From positions 310,001 through 374,000 of the forward strand of contig NZ_SPUW01000003.1 of assembly GCF_004959925.1 (NCBI RefSeq): a stretch of 64,000 nucleotides of DNA, written 5' to 3'. The notes under the pieces were generated by a model. It was not told where the DNA came from. It did not search any database and saw only the letters and a list, made by a program, of their open reading frames with translations. Position numbers and translations under genes: made by a program. The stretch comes from Pseudooceanicola onchidii. Its GTDB lineage: Bacteria; Pseudomonadota; Alphaproteobacteria; Rhodobacterales; Rhodobacteraceae. Below, one piece after another: positions 52,165-61,823 of this stretch (the first letter of the stretch is position 1; every line of letters starts with the position of its first letter).

Positions 52165-53457
52165 TCACATGTTCGGATACAGCGGGAACTTCGCGCAGAG
52201 CGCCGAGACCTCGGCTTTCACCTTTTCCTCGACCTCACCGTTGTCGGCGTCGCCGTTGGCTGCCAGGCCGTCCACGACCTCGACGATCCAGTCGGCGATC
52301 TGGCGGAATTCGGCCTCACCGAAGCCGCGCGTGGTGCCTGCGGGCGCACCCAGGCGGATGCCCGAGGTCACGAAGGGCTTTTCAGGATCGAAGGGCACGC
52401 CGTTCTTGTTGCAGGTGATGTGGGCGCGGCCCAGGGCGGCCTCGGCCGCCTTGCCGGTCACGCCCTTGGGACGCAGGTCGGCGAGGCAGAGGTGGTTGTC
52501 GGTGCCACCCGAGACGATGTTGATCCCACCCTTCATCAGCTGGTCGGCCATGGCCTGGGCGTTCTTCACGACCTGCGCGGCATAATCCTTGAACTCGGGG
52601 CGCAGGGCTTCACCGAAGGCCACGGCCTTGGCGGCGATGACATGCATCAGCGGACCACCCTGAAGGCCGGGGAACACGGCCGAGTTGATCTTCTTGGCGA
52701 TCGCCTCGTCATTGGTCAGCACCATGCCACCGCGCGGACCGCGCAGGGATTTGTGCGTGGTGGTGGTCACGACATCGGCGATACCAATGGGCGAGGGGTG
52801 CACGCCGCCGGCCACGAGGCCCGCGATGTGGGCCATGTCGACCATCAGGTAGGCGCCAACCTCGTCCGCGATATCGCGGAACGCCTGCCAATCCCAGACG
52901 CGGGAATAGGCGGTGCCGCCGGCGACGATCAGCTTGGGCTTGTGTTCCAGCGCCTTGGCGCGGATGTCTTCCATATCAAGCAGTTCGTCCTGCTGGCGCA
53001 CGCCGTAGGAGACGACGTTGAACCACTTGCCCGACATGTTCACCGGCGACCCGTGGGTCAGGTGACCGCCCGAGTTCAGATCGAGGCCCATGAAGGTGTC
53101 GCCCGGCTGCAGCAGCGCCAGAAAGACCGCCTGGTTCATCTGGCTGCCCGAGTTCGGCTGGACGTTCGCGAAGTTGCAGCCGAACAGCTCTTTGGCGCGT
53201 TCGATGGCCAGCTCCTCGGCCACGTCGACGAACTGGCAGCCACCATAGTAGCGCTTGCCCGGATAGCCTTCGGCGTACTTGTTCGTCATCACCGATCCCT
53301 GTGCCTCAAGCACGGCGGCCGAGACGATGTTCTCGGAGGCGATCAGCTCGATCTCGTCGCGCTGGCGGCCAAGTTCGTTGCGGATGGCACCGAAAATTTC
53401 GGGGTCGCGGGATTCAAGCGCTTCGGTGAAGAAGCCTTCGTCCTTGATGTCTTTCAT
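52165..53457 (-). CDS. glyA: Serine hydroxymethyltransferase
   Basis: A 430-residue PLP enzyme converting serine and tetrahydrofolate to glycine and methylenetetrahydrofolate. The lysine that binds PLP is in [17 protein letters not shown]. Conserved stretches [19 protein letters not shown] (shown to 19), [14 protein letters not shown] and [15 protein letters not shown] are intact. It is the main supply of one-carbon units. It is monocistronic, starting at ATG 53457 after a GGAGATCCCGCC site. Confidence 0.98.
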   Translation of the reverse strand: MKDIKDEGFFTEALESRDPEIFGAIRNELGRQRDEIELIASENIVSAAVLEAQGSVMTNKYAEGYPGKRYYGGCQFVDVAEELAIERAKELFGCNFANVQPNSGSQMNQAVFLALLQPGDTFMGLDLNSGGHLTHGSPVNMSGKWFNVVSYGVRQQDELLDMEDIRAKALEHKPKLIVAGGTAYSRVWDWQAFRDIADEVGAYLMVDMAHIAGLVAGGVHPSPIGIADVVTTTTHKSLRGPRGGMVLTNDEAIAKKINSAVFPGLQGGPLMHVIAAKAVAFGEALRPEFKDYAAQVVKNAQAMADQLMKGGINIVSGGTDNHLCLADLRPKGVTGKAAEAALGRAHITCNKNGVPFDPEKPFVTSGIRLGAPAGTTRGFGEAEFRQIADWIVEVVDGLAANGDADNGEVEEKVKAEVSALCAKFPLYPNM

Positions 53458-53631
53458 GGCGGGATCTCCGATGGCAGGTTTGCGGGTTGCTTACCGGAAT
53501 AGACCATAGGCTGGAAGGGGCGATTGTGACGCTTTCGGTTACGTTTGCGGCAGGGCTGGCAAGGCGCGGAAGTTTATGGTTGTTTCGGAAGGCGATAAGC
53601 GGAACGGAAACTCCGGCAGGGGATCGGCGGC

Positions 53632-54393
53632 ATGGTGAAGAAACTGGCCTTTGTGGCCAGCCGGGGGCCCAAGGCGCGGCAGGCGCGGGACGAACTGGCG
53701 GCGCGATACGGCCATGTGCCCGAGGCCGAGGCCGATGTGATCGTGGCGCTTGGCGGTGATGGCTTCATGCTGTCCACGCTGCACCGGACGCAGCACCTGC
53801 ACGCGCCGGTCTATGGCATGAACCGTGGCACCGTCGGCTTTTTGATGAACGAATTCCACGACATCGACCTGATGGAGCGGGTCGAGGCCGCCGAACTGGC
53901 GCTGATCAATCCGTTGTCGATGCGGGCGACCCGGGCCGACGGCAAGGTCACGCAGGAGCTGGCGATCAACGAGGTGTCGCTGCTGCGCGCGGGTCCACAG
54001 GCGGCCAAGCTGCGGATTTCCGTCGATGGCAAGGTCCGGATGGAGGAGCTTGTCTGCGACGGCGCACTGTTGGCCACCCCGGCCGGATCGACCGCCTACA
54101 ACTATTCCGCCCACGGTCCGATCCTGCCGATCGATGCCGACGTTCTGGCCCTGACCGCCATCGCCCCCTTCCGGCCCCGGCGCTGGCGCGGGGCACTGAT
54201 CCCTGTGGCCTCGCATGTGCGGTTCGACGTGCTCGAGCCCGAGAAACGCCCGGTGATGGCCGACGCCGACAGCCGGTCGGTGCCCAATGTGCTGTCGGTC
54301 GAAATCGTGTCCGAGCCGAAGATCGTGCACCGGCTGCTGTTCGATCCCGGCCATGGGCTTGAGGAGCGGTTGATCCGGGAACAGTTCATGTGA
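53632..54393 (+). CDS. nadK: NAD kinase
   Basis: A 253-residue kinase making NADP from NAD. The GGDG motif is in [16 protein letters not shown], the NE/D motif in NEVSLL, and [17 protein letters not shown] is the conserved ribose loop. Only one NAD kinase is visible here. A stretch of 175 bases separates it from divergent glyA. Confidence 0.95.
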   Translation: MVKKLAFVASRGPKARQARDELAARYGHVPEAEADVIVALGGDGFMLSTLHRTQHLHAPVYGMNRGTVGFLMNEFHDIDLMERVEAAELALINPLSMRATRADGKVTQELAINEVSLLRAGPQAAKLRISVDGKVRMEELVCDGALLATPAGSTAYNYSAHGPILPIDADVLALTAIAPFRPRRWRGALIPVASHVRFDVLEPEKRPVMADADSRSVPNVLSVEIVSEPKIVHRLLFDPGHGLEERLIREQFM

Positions 54394-54399
54394 CGGATA

Positions 54400-54420
54400 T
54401 GTGTTGACTCGATCAACACA
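54400..54420. promoter_or_regulatory. Palindromic operator upstream of the MarR-GNAT gene
   Basis: TGTGTTGA-CTCGA-TCAACACA, with perfect 8-base arms and a 5-base centre, lies 42 bases before the start of a MarR-type regulator. The arrangement is the usual autoregulatory one. Confidence 0.7.
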
Positions 54421-54461
54421 ATGATCGACATCTGCAACCTGAGTGTTGCGGAGGTCATCAC

Positions 54462-55385
54462 ATGTACGCCAGTCTTGATCAGGTCGAAGCCGTTCGGCAG
54501 TTCAACCGGTTCTACACCGCATTCGTCGGCGCGCTGTCCGACCGCTTCCTCGGCACCGATTACGGGCTGACGCCGATGCGGGTGCTCTACCAGATCGGCA
54601 TCGCCGGAGAGGCGGCGCCGACAGCTGCCGAGATTGCCCGTGCGGTCGGGCTGGACAAGGCGCAGGTCAGCCGGGCCGTCGCGGATCTGGAAAAGGGCGG
54701 CTTGCTGGACCGGCGCCCGGACCCCGACCATGCCAAGCGGTTGCGGCTGTTCCTGACGGGGAAGGGCCATGCGCTCTACCTCGACAACGTGCAGGCGCAG
54801 CAGGACCAGATCGGCGCCTACCTCGACACCCTGCGCGACGGAGAGCGTGAACGGCTGGTCGAGGTCCTGACCGAGGCCGAGCGCCTGCTGAGCGACCGCG
54901 GCGCGCCGGAGATCACCCTGCGCCGCATCCGTCCCGGCGACATGGGCTGGGTCATCGCGCAGCAGACCCGGCTGTATGTCCGCGAATACGGCTGGAACGG
55001 CGACTACGAGACGCTGGTGCTGAAGATCCTGTCCGACTTCGCCGCCCGCCAGCCCGCCCTGCGCGAAACCGGATGGCTGGCCGAGGTCGATGGCCAGCCC
55101 GCCGGTGCGGTCTTCGTGATGGAAAAGACCCCCGAGATCGCCCAATTGCGCCTGCTGCACGTCGAAGCCCATGCGCGCGGCCTGGGGCTGGGCGGTAAAC
55201 TGGTTGATCAATGTCTCACATTCTCGACCGCCGTGGGCTATCGGCGGATCGAGCTTTGGACCAACGATGTGCTGACGGCTGCGCGGAAAATCTATCAATC
55301 CCGGGGGTTTGAGCTGATGGAGGAATCGCACCACATGTCTTTCGGGGCCAATCTGAAGGGGCAGACCTGGGGGCGCGACCTGTAG
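54462..55385 (+). CDS. MarR regulator fused to a GNAT acetyltransferase
   Basis: A 307-residue fusion. Residues 1-150 are a winged helix MarR domain (AVRQFNRFYTAFVGAL, then EIARAVGLDKAQVSRAVADL as recognition helix, and DRRPDPDHAKRLRLFLT as wing). Residues 155-307 are a GNAT domain with the acetyl-CoA loop HVEAHARGLGLGGKLVDQCL. The N-terminal half could bind DNA and the other half acetylate an unknown amine. An 8-base inverted repeat lies 42 bases upstream. ATG at 54462 follows GCGGAGGTCATCAC. Confidence 0.92.
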   Translation: MYASLDQVEAVRQFNRFYTAFVGALSDRFLGTDYGLTPMRVLYQIGIAGEAAPTAAEIARAVGLDKAQVSRAVADLEKGGLLDRRPDPDHAKRLRLFLTGKGHALYLDNVQAQQDQIGAYLDTLRDGERERLVEVLTEAERLLSDRGAPEITLRRIRPGDMGWVIAQQTRLYVREYGWNGDYETLVLKILSDFAARQPALRETGWLAEVDGQPAGAVFVMEKTPEIAQLRLLHVEAHARGLGLGGKLVDQCLTFSTAVGYRRIELWTNDVLTAARKIYQSRGFELMEESHHMSFGANLKGQTWGRDL

Positions 55386-55454
55386 GTCGGCGGGAACCGC
55401 CCACGGGTCGTGTCGGTTGACCCTGCGAATGACATCTCAACGGAGGATACTGTC

Positions 55455-55652
55455 ATGAACTGGGATCAAATCGAAGGCAATTGGAAGCAGATCAAGGGCG
55501 AGGCTCAGGTCCAGTGGGGCAAGCTGACCAACGATGACCTCGACGTTGTTGCGGGCAACCGCGAGAAGCTGGAAGGCAAGCTGCAGGAACGCTACGGCTA
55601 TGCCAAGGACGAGGCCAAGCGCGAAGTCGACGACTTCATGTCTAAGCACTGA
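55455..55652 (+). CDS. CsbD family stress protein
   Basis: A 65-residue hydrophilic protein, MNWDQIEGNWKQIKGEAQVQ at the start and LEGKLQERYGYAKDEAKREV near the end, the CsbD signature. In other bacteria it is induced by general or osmotic stress and its function is unknown. The start at 55455 follows ACGGAGGATACTGTC. A strong terminator lies 22 bases downstream. Confidence 0.92.
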   Translation: MNWDQIEGNWKQIKGEAQVQWGKLTNDDLDVVAGNREKLEGKLQERYGYAKDEAKREVDDFMSKH

Positions 55653-55674
55653 CGGCCGATTTTTCGACCGAGAG

Positions 55675-55701
55675 AGGGCGGGGGAAACCCCGCCCTTTTT
55701 T
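55675..55701 (+). terminator. Terminator of csbD-type gene
   Basis: AGGGCGGGG-GAAA-CCCCGCCCT followed by TTTTTT. It is almost identical to the terminator at 56887. Confidence 0.93.
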
Positions 55702-55886
55702 GTGGTTCTGTCGGGGGGAGCGATCGTCTCGGCGCAACCAAAAGGCGTGCGACGCGCCTTGGCGACACCTTGGGCTTGAATCAGAGTAAACCTGTATTTC
55801 CTTTTGGCAAAAATCCTTTGACCGAATTGTTGCTTCACGGCAACCTCTGCCGACCTAATTTTAGAATCTAGTTCAAGGAAACTACG

Positions 55887-56861
55887 ATGAAATCCATTAA
55901 ATTCATGTGCCTGAATGGCGCATTTGCGCTGGCGGCCACGGGCTTTGTCACCGTGGTTCCGGGGCAGGCCTTTGCAGCGTCGGTGGCTCCCAACGGCTGG
56001 TTCGCTGAAACCATGGTAGCGAGCGAGGCATCCCGCATTGGCTCTGACGGCAAAGTTGCAGAAGAATTAGAAGACACTCAAGACGATGCGGTAAAACGCT
56101 CAACCCTTTCGACCGACTCGTCGCTGGACTTGCCGACCGAGGGGAAAAGCACCGCCACGGCTTCGGCTATTGCGGATCTTGCCGCCGGTACGCTCAAGGC
56201 CGGCGCAACGGCAGAGGTCGGCAATACCGGCGGTCCCAGTGGGTTCTCTGCCCAAAGCAGCGGGGCGGCAACCATGGGGGACACCCTGACGTTCACCGGT
56301 GGGATGGGGACACTGGCCACGGTTAACTTGGGCGTCGACGGAACCATTAACTCAGATGCCTTGGCTGCGGGCGCCTTCATCGGATCGTCGTTCACTATTC
56401 GAGCCGAAGTCGCGATCTATGACGGTTCGTTTGCGGGAGATTCCCAGAGCTGGCAGTGCTTAGGTAAAGACGTCTGCAGCGCCTTGGACTACGACAGCTA
56501 TGAACGCCTTGTAATTTTTGGCAGTAGCGACGACTCTGTGAACGAAATTACCGACATGTTGGACGAAGTTCTGACTGCGTCTACAACACTCACCAGCAAC
56601 AACCAGACGCTCAAGATCTTTGGCCATCTCTTCGTAAGCGCAGTACGTTTCGGGGACAACAATGGCCTGACGGATCTGGACTTCACGCATACCGCGACGT
56701 TCTCGGTTCAGACGGACAGCAGCGTTTCCTACAGCTCTGCCTCTCAGGTCTTCCTGACGGAGGCCGAAACGACGACGCCGGCCGTTCCGCTGCCGGCAGG
56801 TCTGCCGCTGCTGATCGGCGGGCTGGGCGCCTTGGGGCTGGTGCGCCGTCGCCGCAAGTGA
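55887..56861 (+). CDS. VPLPA-CTERM sorting-signal protein (second)
   Basis: A 324-residue exported protein. The signal peptide ends near AFAAS at residue 31. The body is Ser/Thr/Asp-rich with two closely spaced cysteines (WQCLGKDVCSAL). The C-terminus is VPLPAGLPLLIGGLGALGL followed by VRRRRK, a VPLPA-CTERM signal. The third positions look less GC-rich than neighbours, and the 5' region is AT-rich. ATG at 55887 follows CAAGGAAACTACG. It lies between two nearly identical terminators, and a REP copy follows. The role is unknown, probably surface or matrix. Confidence 0.82.
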   Translation: MKSIKFMCLNGAFALAATGFVTVVPGQAFAASVAPNGWFAETMVASEASRIGSDGKVAEELEDTQDDAVKRSTLSTDSSLDLPTEGKSTATASAIADLAAGTLKAGATAEVGNTGGPSGFSAQSSGAATMGDTLTFTGGMGTLATVNLGVDGTINSDALAAGAFIGSSFTIRAEVAIYDGSFAGDSQSWQCLGKDVCSALDYDSYERLVIFGSSDDSVNEITDMLDEVLTASTTLTSNNQTLKIFGHLFVSAVRFGDNNGLTDLDFTHTATFSVQTDSSVSYSSASQVFLTEAETTTPAVPLPAGLPLLIGGLGALGLVRRRRK

Positions 56862-56886
56862 TCTGACGCGATCGCATGACGCGCAA

Positions 56887-56912
56887 AGGGCGGGGGAAAC
56901 CCCGCCCTTTTT
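56887..56912 (+). terminator. Terminator of the second VPLPA-CTERM gene
   Basis: AGGGCGGGG-GAAA-CCCCGCCCT and TTTTT; same sequence as at 55675 apart from the flanks. It is 26 bases after the stop. Confidence 0.93.
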
Positions 56913-56935
56913 CTGTCTGTCCCATGCGTGGTGGC

Positions 56936-56960
56936 GGTGCGTGCATGCACGCACCCTACG
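56936..56960 (+). repeat. REP element, single copy
   Basis: Matches the right arm of the REP doublet at 49053 over 25 bases with one central change (TGCATGCA instead of TGCAAGCA). It lies between the terminator and the end of prpE. Confidence 0.85.
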
Positions 56961-56974
56961 TGTCGCGGGGTGAT

Positions 56975-58864
56975 TTATTTCGCGTAGCCAATGCCTTGGA
57001 GGGCGACCTTGATCTCGTCCAGGATGGCAGGGTCGTCGATCGTGGCGGGCAGCTTGTAGTCTTCGCTGTCGGCGATCTTGACCATCGTGGCGCGCAGGAT
57101 CTTGCCAGACCGGGTCTTGGGCAGGCGGTCCACCACGACCGCCAGCTTGAAGGCGGCGACGGGGCCGATGGCGTCGCGGACCATGGTGACGACCTCTTTG
57201 ACGATCTCGTCGTGGGGGCGGTTGACCCCGGTCGTCAGGCAGAGGAAGCCGACGGGCAGCTGACCCTTGAGGTCGTCCTTCACGCCGATCACGGCGCATT
57301 CGGCGACGTCGGGGTGGTTGGCCAGGACCTCCTCCATCCCGCCGGTCGAGAGGCGGTGGCCCGCGACGTTGATGACGTCATCGGTGCGCGCCATGATCCA
57401 GACATAGCCGTCCTCGTCGACCATGCCGGCATCGCCGGTCTCGTAGTATCCGGGGAAGTGGTCGAGGTAGGACTTGCGGAATCGCGCTTCGGCGTTCCAG
57501 AGCGTCGGGAAGGTGCCGGGTGGCAGGGGCAGGGGCGTGACCAGCGCGCCAAGCTCGCCCGCGGGCAGTTCCTTGCCCTCGTCGTCGAGCACCTTGAAAT
57601 CATAGCCCGGCATCGCGACCGAAGGAGAGCCGACCTTGACCGGCAGAAGCTCGATCCCCATGGGGTTGCCGACCGCCGGATAGCCCAGTTCGGTCTGCCA
57701 CCAGTGGTCGATCACCGGCACGCCAAGGATGTTCTTGGCCCAGTTGATCGTATCGGGGTCGCCGCGTTCGCCCGCAAGGTAGAGCGCGCGCAGGCAGGAC
57801 AGGTCGTATTTCTTGACGTATTCGCCCTTGGGATCCTCGCGCTTGATCGCGCGGAAGGCCGTGGGGGCGGTGAAGAAGCTGCGGACCTTGTGTTCGGAAA
57901 TCACCCGCCAGAAGGTGCCGGCGTCGGGGGTGCCGACGGGCTTGCCCTCGAATACCACGGTGGTGTTGCCGTGGATCAGGGGCCCGTAGCAGATATAGCT
58001 GTGGCCCACGACCCAGCCGACGTCCGACGCCGCCCAGAAGACATCGCCGGGATCGACGTTGTAGTGGTTCTTCATCGTCCAGTTCAGCGCGACGAGGTGG
58101 CCGCCGGTGGCGCGCACGACGCCCTTGGGCTGACCGGTGGTGCCGGAGGTATAGAGGATATAGGCCGGGTGGCTGCCTTCGACGGGCACGCATTCGGCGG
58201 GCTCGACACCGTACTGGAACCCGTGCCAGTTGACGTCGCGGCCGGGGGTAAGTTCGGCAACCTCTTGTTCGCGCTGGAAGATCACGCAGAAGTCGGGCTT
58301 GTGGGTGGCAAGGTCGATGGCCCCGTCGAGAAGCGGCTTGTAATGCACCACGCGGCCCGGCTCCAACCCGCAGGAGGCGGCGATGATCGCCTTGGGGGTG
58401 CAGTCATCGATGCGCACGGCCAGTTCGTTCGAGGCAAAGCCGCCGAAGACCACGGAATGCACGGCGCCGATGCGGGCGCAGGCCAGCATGGCTTCCAGCG
58501 TCTCGGGGATCATCGGCATGTAGATGATGACGCGGTCGCCCTTTTCGACGCCTTTGGCCCGCAGGGCCCCGGCAAGGGTGGCGACGCGGTTGCGGAGTTC
58601 GACGAAGGAAATCTCGCGCTTGGTGTGGGTGATGGGGCTGTCGTAGATGATGGCGGCCTGTTCGCCGCGGCCCTGTTCGACGTGCCGGTCCACGGCGTTC
58701 CAGCAGGTGTTGACCATGCCGTCGGTGAACCATTCGTAGAGGGGGGCGTTGCTGTCATCGAGCGCGCGGGTCGGCTTGCGGTCCCAATCGATCGCTTCGG
58801 CGGCCTGCATCCAGAACGCTTCGGGGTCCTTCTGCCAGCTGGCGTAGACGTCGCTGTATCCCAT
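56975..58864 (-). CDS. prpE: Propionyl-CoA synthetase
   Basis: A 629-residue acyl-CoA ligase with the AMP-binding motif ILYTSGTTGQPKGVVRATGG and the PrpE-type N-terminus YSDVYASWQKDPEAFWMQAA. The acetylatable lysine is in KTRSGKILRATM. It forms propionyl-CoA from propionate, ATP and CoA. The start ATG at 58864 follows GGAGGAGGAGAGCC; the long upstream frame is only the unconserved promoter region. TTTGCAAA-type sites lie upstream, and it connects to mce and meaB. Confidence 0.95.
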   Translation of the reverse strand: MGYSDVYASWQKDPEAFWMQAAEAIDWDRKPTRALDDSNAPLYEWFTDGMVNTCWNAVDRHVEQGRGEQAAIIYDSPITHTKREISFVELRNRVATLAGALRAKGVEKGDRVIIYMPMIPETLEAMLACARIGAVHSVVFGGFASNELAVRIDDCTPKAIIAASCGLEPGRVVHYKPLLDGAIDLATHKPDFCVIFQREQEVAELTPGRDVNWHGFQYGVEPAECVPVEGSHPAYILYTSGTTGQPKGVVRATGGHLVALNWTMKNHYNVDPGDVFWAASDVGWVVGHSYICYGPLIHGNTTVVFEGKPVGTPDAGTFWRVISEHKVRSFFTAPTAFRAIKREDPKGEYVKKYDLSCLRALYLAGERGDPDTINWAKNILGVPVIDHWWQTELGYPAVGNPMGIELLPVKVGSPSVAMPGYDFKVLDDEGKELPAGELGALVTPLPLPPGTFPTLWNAEARFRKSYLDHFPGYYETGDAGMVDEDGYVWIMARTDDVINVAGHRLSTGGMEEVLANHPDVAECAVIGVKDDLKGQLPVGFLCLTTGVNRPHDEIVKEVVTMVRDAIGPVAAFKLAVVVDRLPKTRSGKILRATMVKIADSEDYKLPATIDDPAILDEIKVALQGIGYAK

Positions 58865-58963
58865 GGTGGCTCTCCTCCTCCTCCGAGACTTCGGGTTTGG
58901 TAGGATGAAGGTCTTCTTTCGCGCAAGTTTCAAGCGCCGGGGCGCGGCGCTTTGGCGCAAAAG

Positions 58964-59053
58964 TTTTGCAGAAATGCGGTTTCCGGGCCTGCAAACTTTT
59001 GCAAAGCCATTTTGTTGCAGGGGGCGGGGGCAAAATCTGGCGATGTTTGCAAA
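58964..59053. promoter_or_regulatory. Cluster of TTTGCAAA-type sites upstream of prpE
   Basis: TTTTGCA at 58964, TGCAAA at 58990 followed two bases later by TTTGCAAA at 58998-59005, and another TTTGCAAA at 59046-59053. Similar motifs are bound by short-chain fatty acyl-CoA regulators of the ScfR group (PccR of Rhodobacter, RamB of Corynebacterium). Their place upstream of prpE fits such control. Confidence 0.55.
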
Positions 59054-59200
59054 GTCAGGCGGGCCGACAAGCAAATGTGATCCGGGGATGCGTGTTTGTC
59101 GGGCGATTCCGCTGTGAATCTTCTTGCCGACTCGGGGCTGCGAGGCGTCGAATGGGGGCAGGCACGGCATCGTGCCGTGTCCTCATCAAGGATGACCGCC

Positions 59201-59257
59201 ATGGGCGACAAGAAGCCGAAACCGGCGAAACCCGGCACCAGCACCACCAAGAAGTAA
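59201..59257 (+). CDS. Possible 18-residue Lys/Pro-rich peptide
   Basis: The frame MGDKKPKPAKPGTSTTKK starts 7 bases after CAAGGATGACCGCC and lies in the 443-base gap between maeB and prpE, on the opposite strand. A hairpin GGCACGGCATCGTGCC precedes it (59161) and a 10-bp perfect GC stem follows (59272-59303). One third of residues are Lys. Composition and signals suggest, but do not prove, a real peptide. Confidence 0.35.
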   Translation: MGDKKPKPAKPGTSTTKK

Positions 59258-59271
59258 TCCCGCGATGCGGG

Positions 59272-59303
59272 GCGCGCCGCCCACCTGGCCAGGGGCGGCG
59301 CGC
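59272..59303. terminator. Perfect GC hairpin downstream of maeB
   Basis: GCGCGCCGCC and its complement, ten base pairs, around CACCTGGCCAGG, which is a smaller palindrome itself. There is no U tract. It ends 5 bases from the maeB stop and probably ends or protects its transcript. Confidence 0.5.
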
Positions 59304-59307
59304 TGCG

Positions 59308-61599
59308 TCAGCCGTAATGCGCCACCGGCGTGCCTGCGATGGCGGCCATGTTCAGCAACCCGCGCGAGGTGATCGAGGGCGTCACGATATGGGCGCGGTT
59401 GCCCATGCCCATCAGGATCGGCCCGACCTCGAGCCCGCCGCCGCGCAGCTTGAGGATGTTGCGCACGCCGGATGCGGCGTCGGCGTTGGCGAAGATCAGC
59501 ACGTTGGCCACCCCGTCCATCCGCGACCCGGGGAAGACCCGTTCGCGCAGCTCGGGATCAAGCGCGGTGTCGATGTTCATCTCGCCTTCATAGGCGAAGT
59601 CGCGCGGGGTGCTGTCGAGGATCGCGATGGCGTCGCGCAGGCGCGCGGCGCTTTCGGTCTCCTGGTTGCCGAACTGCGACCGGCCGCAGATGGCCACGCG
59701 GGGTGTCAGGCCGAAGCGCTTGACGTGGCGCGCGGCGCCGATGGTGGCCTTGGCGATCTGTTCGGCCGTGGGGGTCGAATGGATATGGGTGTCGGCCAGG
59801 AACAGCGGCCCGTCCTCGAGGATCATCAGCGACAGGGCGCCATGGGGGCTGAGGTCGGCATTGCCCAGCACCTGGCTGATGTAGTTGAGGTGCCAGTTGT
59901 ATTCGCCGAAGGTGCCGCAGATCAGGCTGTCGGCCTCGTCCCGGTGCACCATCACCGCGCCGATGGCGGTGGTATTGGTGCGCATGATCGCGCGGGCGAG
60001 GTCGGGGGTGACCCCCTTGCGCGCCATCAGGTCGTGATAGGTGCCCCAGTAATCGCGGTAGCGCGGGTCGTTTTCCGGGTTCACCACGGTGAAATCGACG
60101 CCCGGCCGGATCTTGAGGCCCGCGCGGGTGCAGCGGTGTTCAATCACCTCGGGGCGGCCGATGAGGATCGGCTGTTCGGTGGTTTCCTCAAGGATCGCCT
60201 GGGCGGCGCGCAGCACCCGTTCGTCCTCGCCCTCGGCATAGACGATGCGGCGCGAGGCGGTGCGGGCGGCGTCGAAGACGGGCCGCATCAGCAGGGCCGA
60301 GCGCACGACCGACGACCGCAGTTTTTCGCGGTAGGCGTCCAGATCCTCGATCGGGCGGGTGGCGACGCCCGACTCCATCGCGGCGCGGGCCACGGCGGTG
60401 GATACGGTGGCCGACAGGCGCGGATCGAAGGGTTTGGGGATCAGGTAATCGGCCCCGAAGGTCAGCTGTTCGCCCTGGTAGGCGGCGGCGGCTTCGGCGC
60501 TGGTGGTGGCCCGGGCGAGGGCGGCGATGCCTTCGATGCAGGCGATCTTCATCTCGTCGTTGATCTCGGTCGCGCCGACGTCGAGCGCGCCGCGGAAGAT
60601 GAACGGAAAGCACAGCACGTTGTTGACCTGGTTGGGGAAATCCGACCGGCCGGTGGCGATGATGGCATCCGGGGCGACCGCGCGGGCGTCCTCGGGCATG
60701 ATTTCGGGCGTGGGGTTGGCCAGGGCAAAGATGATCGGGCGCGCGCCCATGCGGGCCACCTGTTCAGGCTTCAGCACCCCGGGGCCCGAAAGGCCCAGGA
60801 ACAGGTCCGCGCCGTCGATCACATCGTCCAGCGTGCGCAGGTCGGAAGCTTGGGCAAAGGCGGCCTTCTGCGGGTTCATGTCTTCGGCCCGGCCTTCGTA
60901 GACCAGCCCGTGGATGTCGCAGAGCCAGACGTTTTCGCGTTTGACACCCAGTTTCAGCAGCATGTTGAGGCAGGCGATGCCCGCCGCGCCGCCGCCCGTC
61001 GACACCACCTTGATGTCGGCCCAGTCCTTGCCCGCGACATGCAGGGCATTGGTGGCGGCCGCACCGACCACGATGGCCGTGCCGTGCTGGTCGTCGTGGA
61101 AGACGGGGATGTTCATCCGTTCGCGGCACAGTTTTTCCACCACGAAGCAGTCGGGGGCCTTGATGTCTTCAAGGTTGATCGCGCCGAAGGTCGGTTCCAG
61201 CGCGCAGACGATATCGGCCAGCTTTTCGGGGTCGGGTTCGTTCACCTCGATATCGAAGCAGTCGATGCCCGCGAATTTCTTGAAGAGGACGGCCTTGCCC
61301 TCCATCACCGGTTTCGAGGCCAGCGCGCCGATATTGCCAAGGCCCAGCACGGCGGTGCCGTTCGACACCACCGCGACAAGGTTGCCGCGCCCGGTATAGC
61401 GCGAGGCATTGGTGGCATCATCCTTGATCTCGAGGCAGGCCTCGGCCACGCCGGGAGAATAGGCCAGGCTCAGGTCGCGGCCGTTGGCCAGCGGTTTGGT
61501 CGCGCGGATCTCAAGCTTACCGGGGCGGGGAAGTTCGTGATACGTCAGGGCCGCCTGCCGCAGCGCTTCCCTCTTGCCTGACCCTTGTTCCGTGGACAT
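59308..61599 (-). CDS. maeB: NADP-dependent malic enzyme with phosphotransacetylase-like domain
   Basis: A 763-residue MaeB-type enzyme. Malic domain: [14 protein letters not shown], a Tyr/Lys catalytic area near [20 protein letters not shown] and a Rossmann loop [17 protein letters not shown]. After residue 435 comes a phosphotransacetylase-like domain ([20 protein letters not shown], in part; then [15 protein letters not shown]) that normally gives allosteric control and no acetyltransferase activity. It decarboxylates malate to pyruvate, making NADPH. Start at 61599. Confidence 0.95.
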   Translation of the reverse strand: MSTEQGSGKREALRQAALTYHELPRPGKLEIRATKPLANGRDLSLAYSPGVAEACLEIKDDATNASRYTGRGNLVAVVSNGTAVLGLGNIGALASKPVMEGKAVLFKKFAGIDCFDIEVNEPDPEKLADIVCALEPTFGAINLEDIKAPDCFVVEKLCRERMNIPVFHDDQHGTAIVVGAAATNALHVAGKDWADIKVVSTGGGAAGIACLNMLLKLGVKRENVWLCDIHGLVYEGRAEDMNPQKAAFAQASDLRTLDDVIDGADLFLGLSGPGVLKPEQVARMGARPIIFALANPTPEIMPEDARAVAPDAIIATGRSDFPNQVNNVLCFPFIFRGALDVGATEINDEMKIACIEGIAALARATTSAEAAAAYQGEQLTFGADYLIPKPFDPRLSATVSTAVARAAMESGVATRPIEDLDAYREKLRSSVVRSALLMRPVFDAARTASRRIVYAEGEDERVLRAAQAILEETTEQPILIGRPEVIEHRCTRAGLKIRPGVDFTVVNPENDPRYRDYWGTYHDLMARKGVTPDLARAIMRTNTTAIGAVMVHRDEADSLICGTFGEYNWHLNYISQVLGNADLSPHGALSLMILEDGPLFLADTHIHSTPTAEQIAKATIGAARHVKRFGLTPRVAICGRSQFGNQETESAARLRDAIAILDSTPRDFAYEGEMNIDTALDPELRERVFPGSRMDGVANVLIFANADAASGVRNILKLRGGGLEVGPILMGMGNRAHIVTPSITSRGLLNMAAIAGTPVAHYG

Positions 61600-61823
61600 T
61601 CCGACTCCTCCGCTCTGGATGGTTGAGCGTTAAACTATTTCTTGTGCCGGGGGAAGACGGGCTTGCCCCGGCGGTTGCATTTGTCGTCCCGGACAGGCAG
61701 CGGACTGCCGCCTGACGGCAGGTGACGGGGCGGACCCCGCGTCCCCCCTTGCATTGCCGCGCCATGGGGCATTGACTGTGACTCCCGTTCTTATCTCCGG
61801 TTCGGGTCAAGCAGGAGGCTATC

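Noticed and set aside
54400-54420. FNR-type box
   Set aside because: The TTGA and TCAA arms are separated by five bases, giving an odd-length palindrome; the FNR/FnrL site TTGAT-N4-ATCAA is even. The adjacent MarR gene explains it better.
58966-61581. An 871-codon open frame on the plus strand opposite maeB and prpE
   Set aside because: It is the antisense shadow of maeB; the minus strand has clear malic enzyme and acyl-CoA ligase motifs, while this frame has low-complexity Gly/Ala/Asp/His composition typical of GC-rich shadows. The same applies to the long opposite frames at 4178-5917, 13625-15466, 26001-27695, 34796-36856 and 61955-63451.
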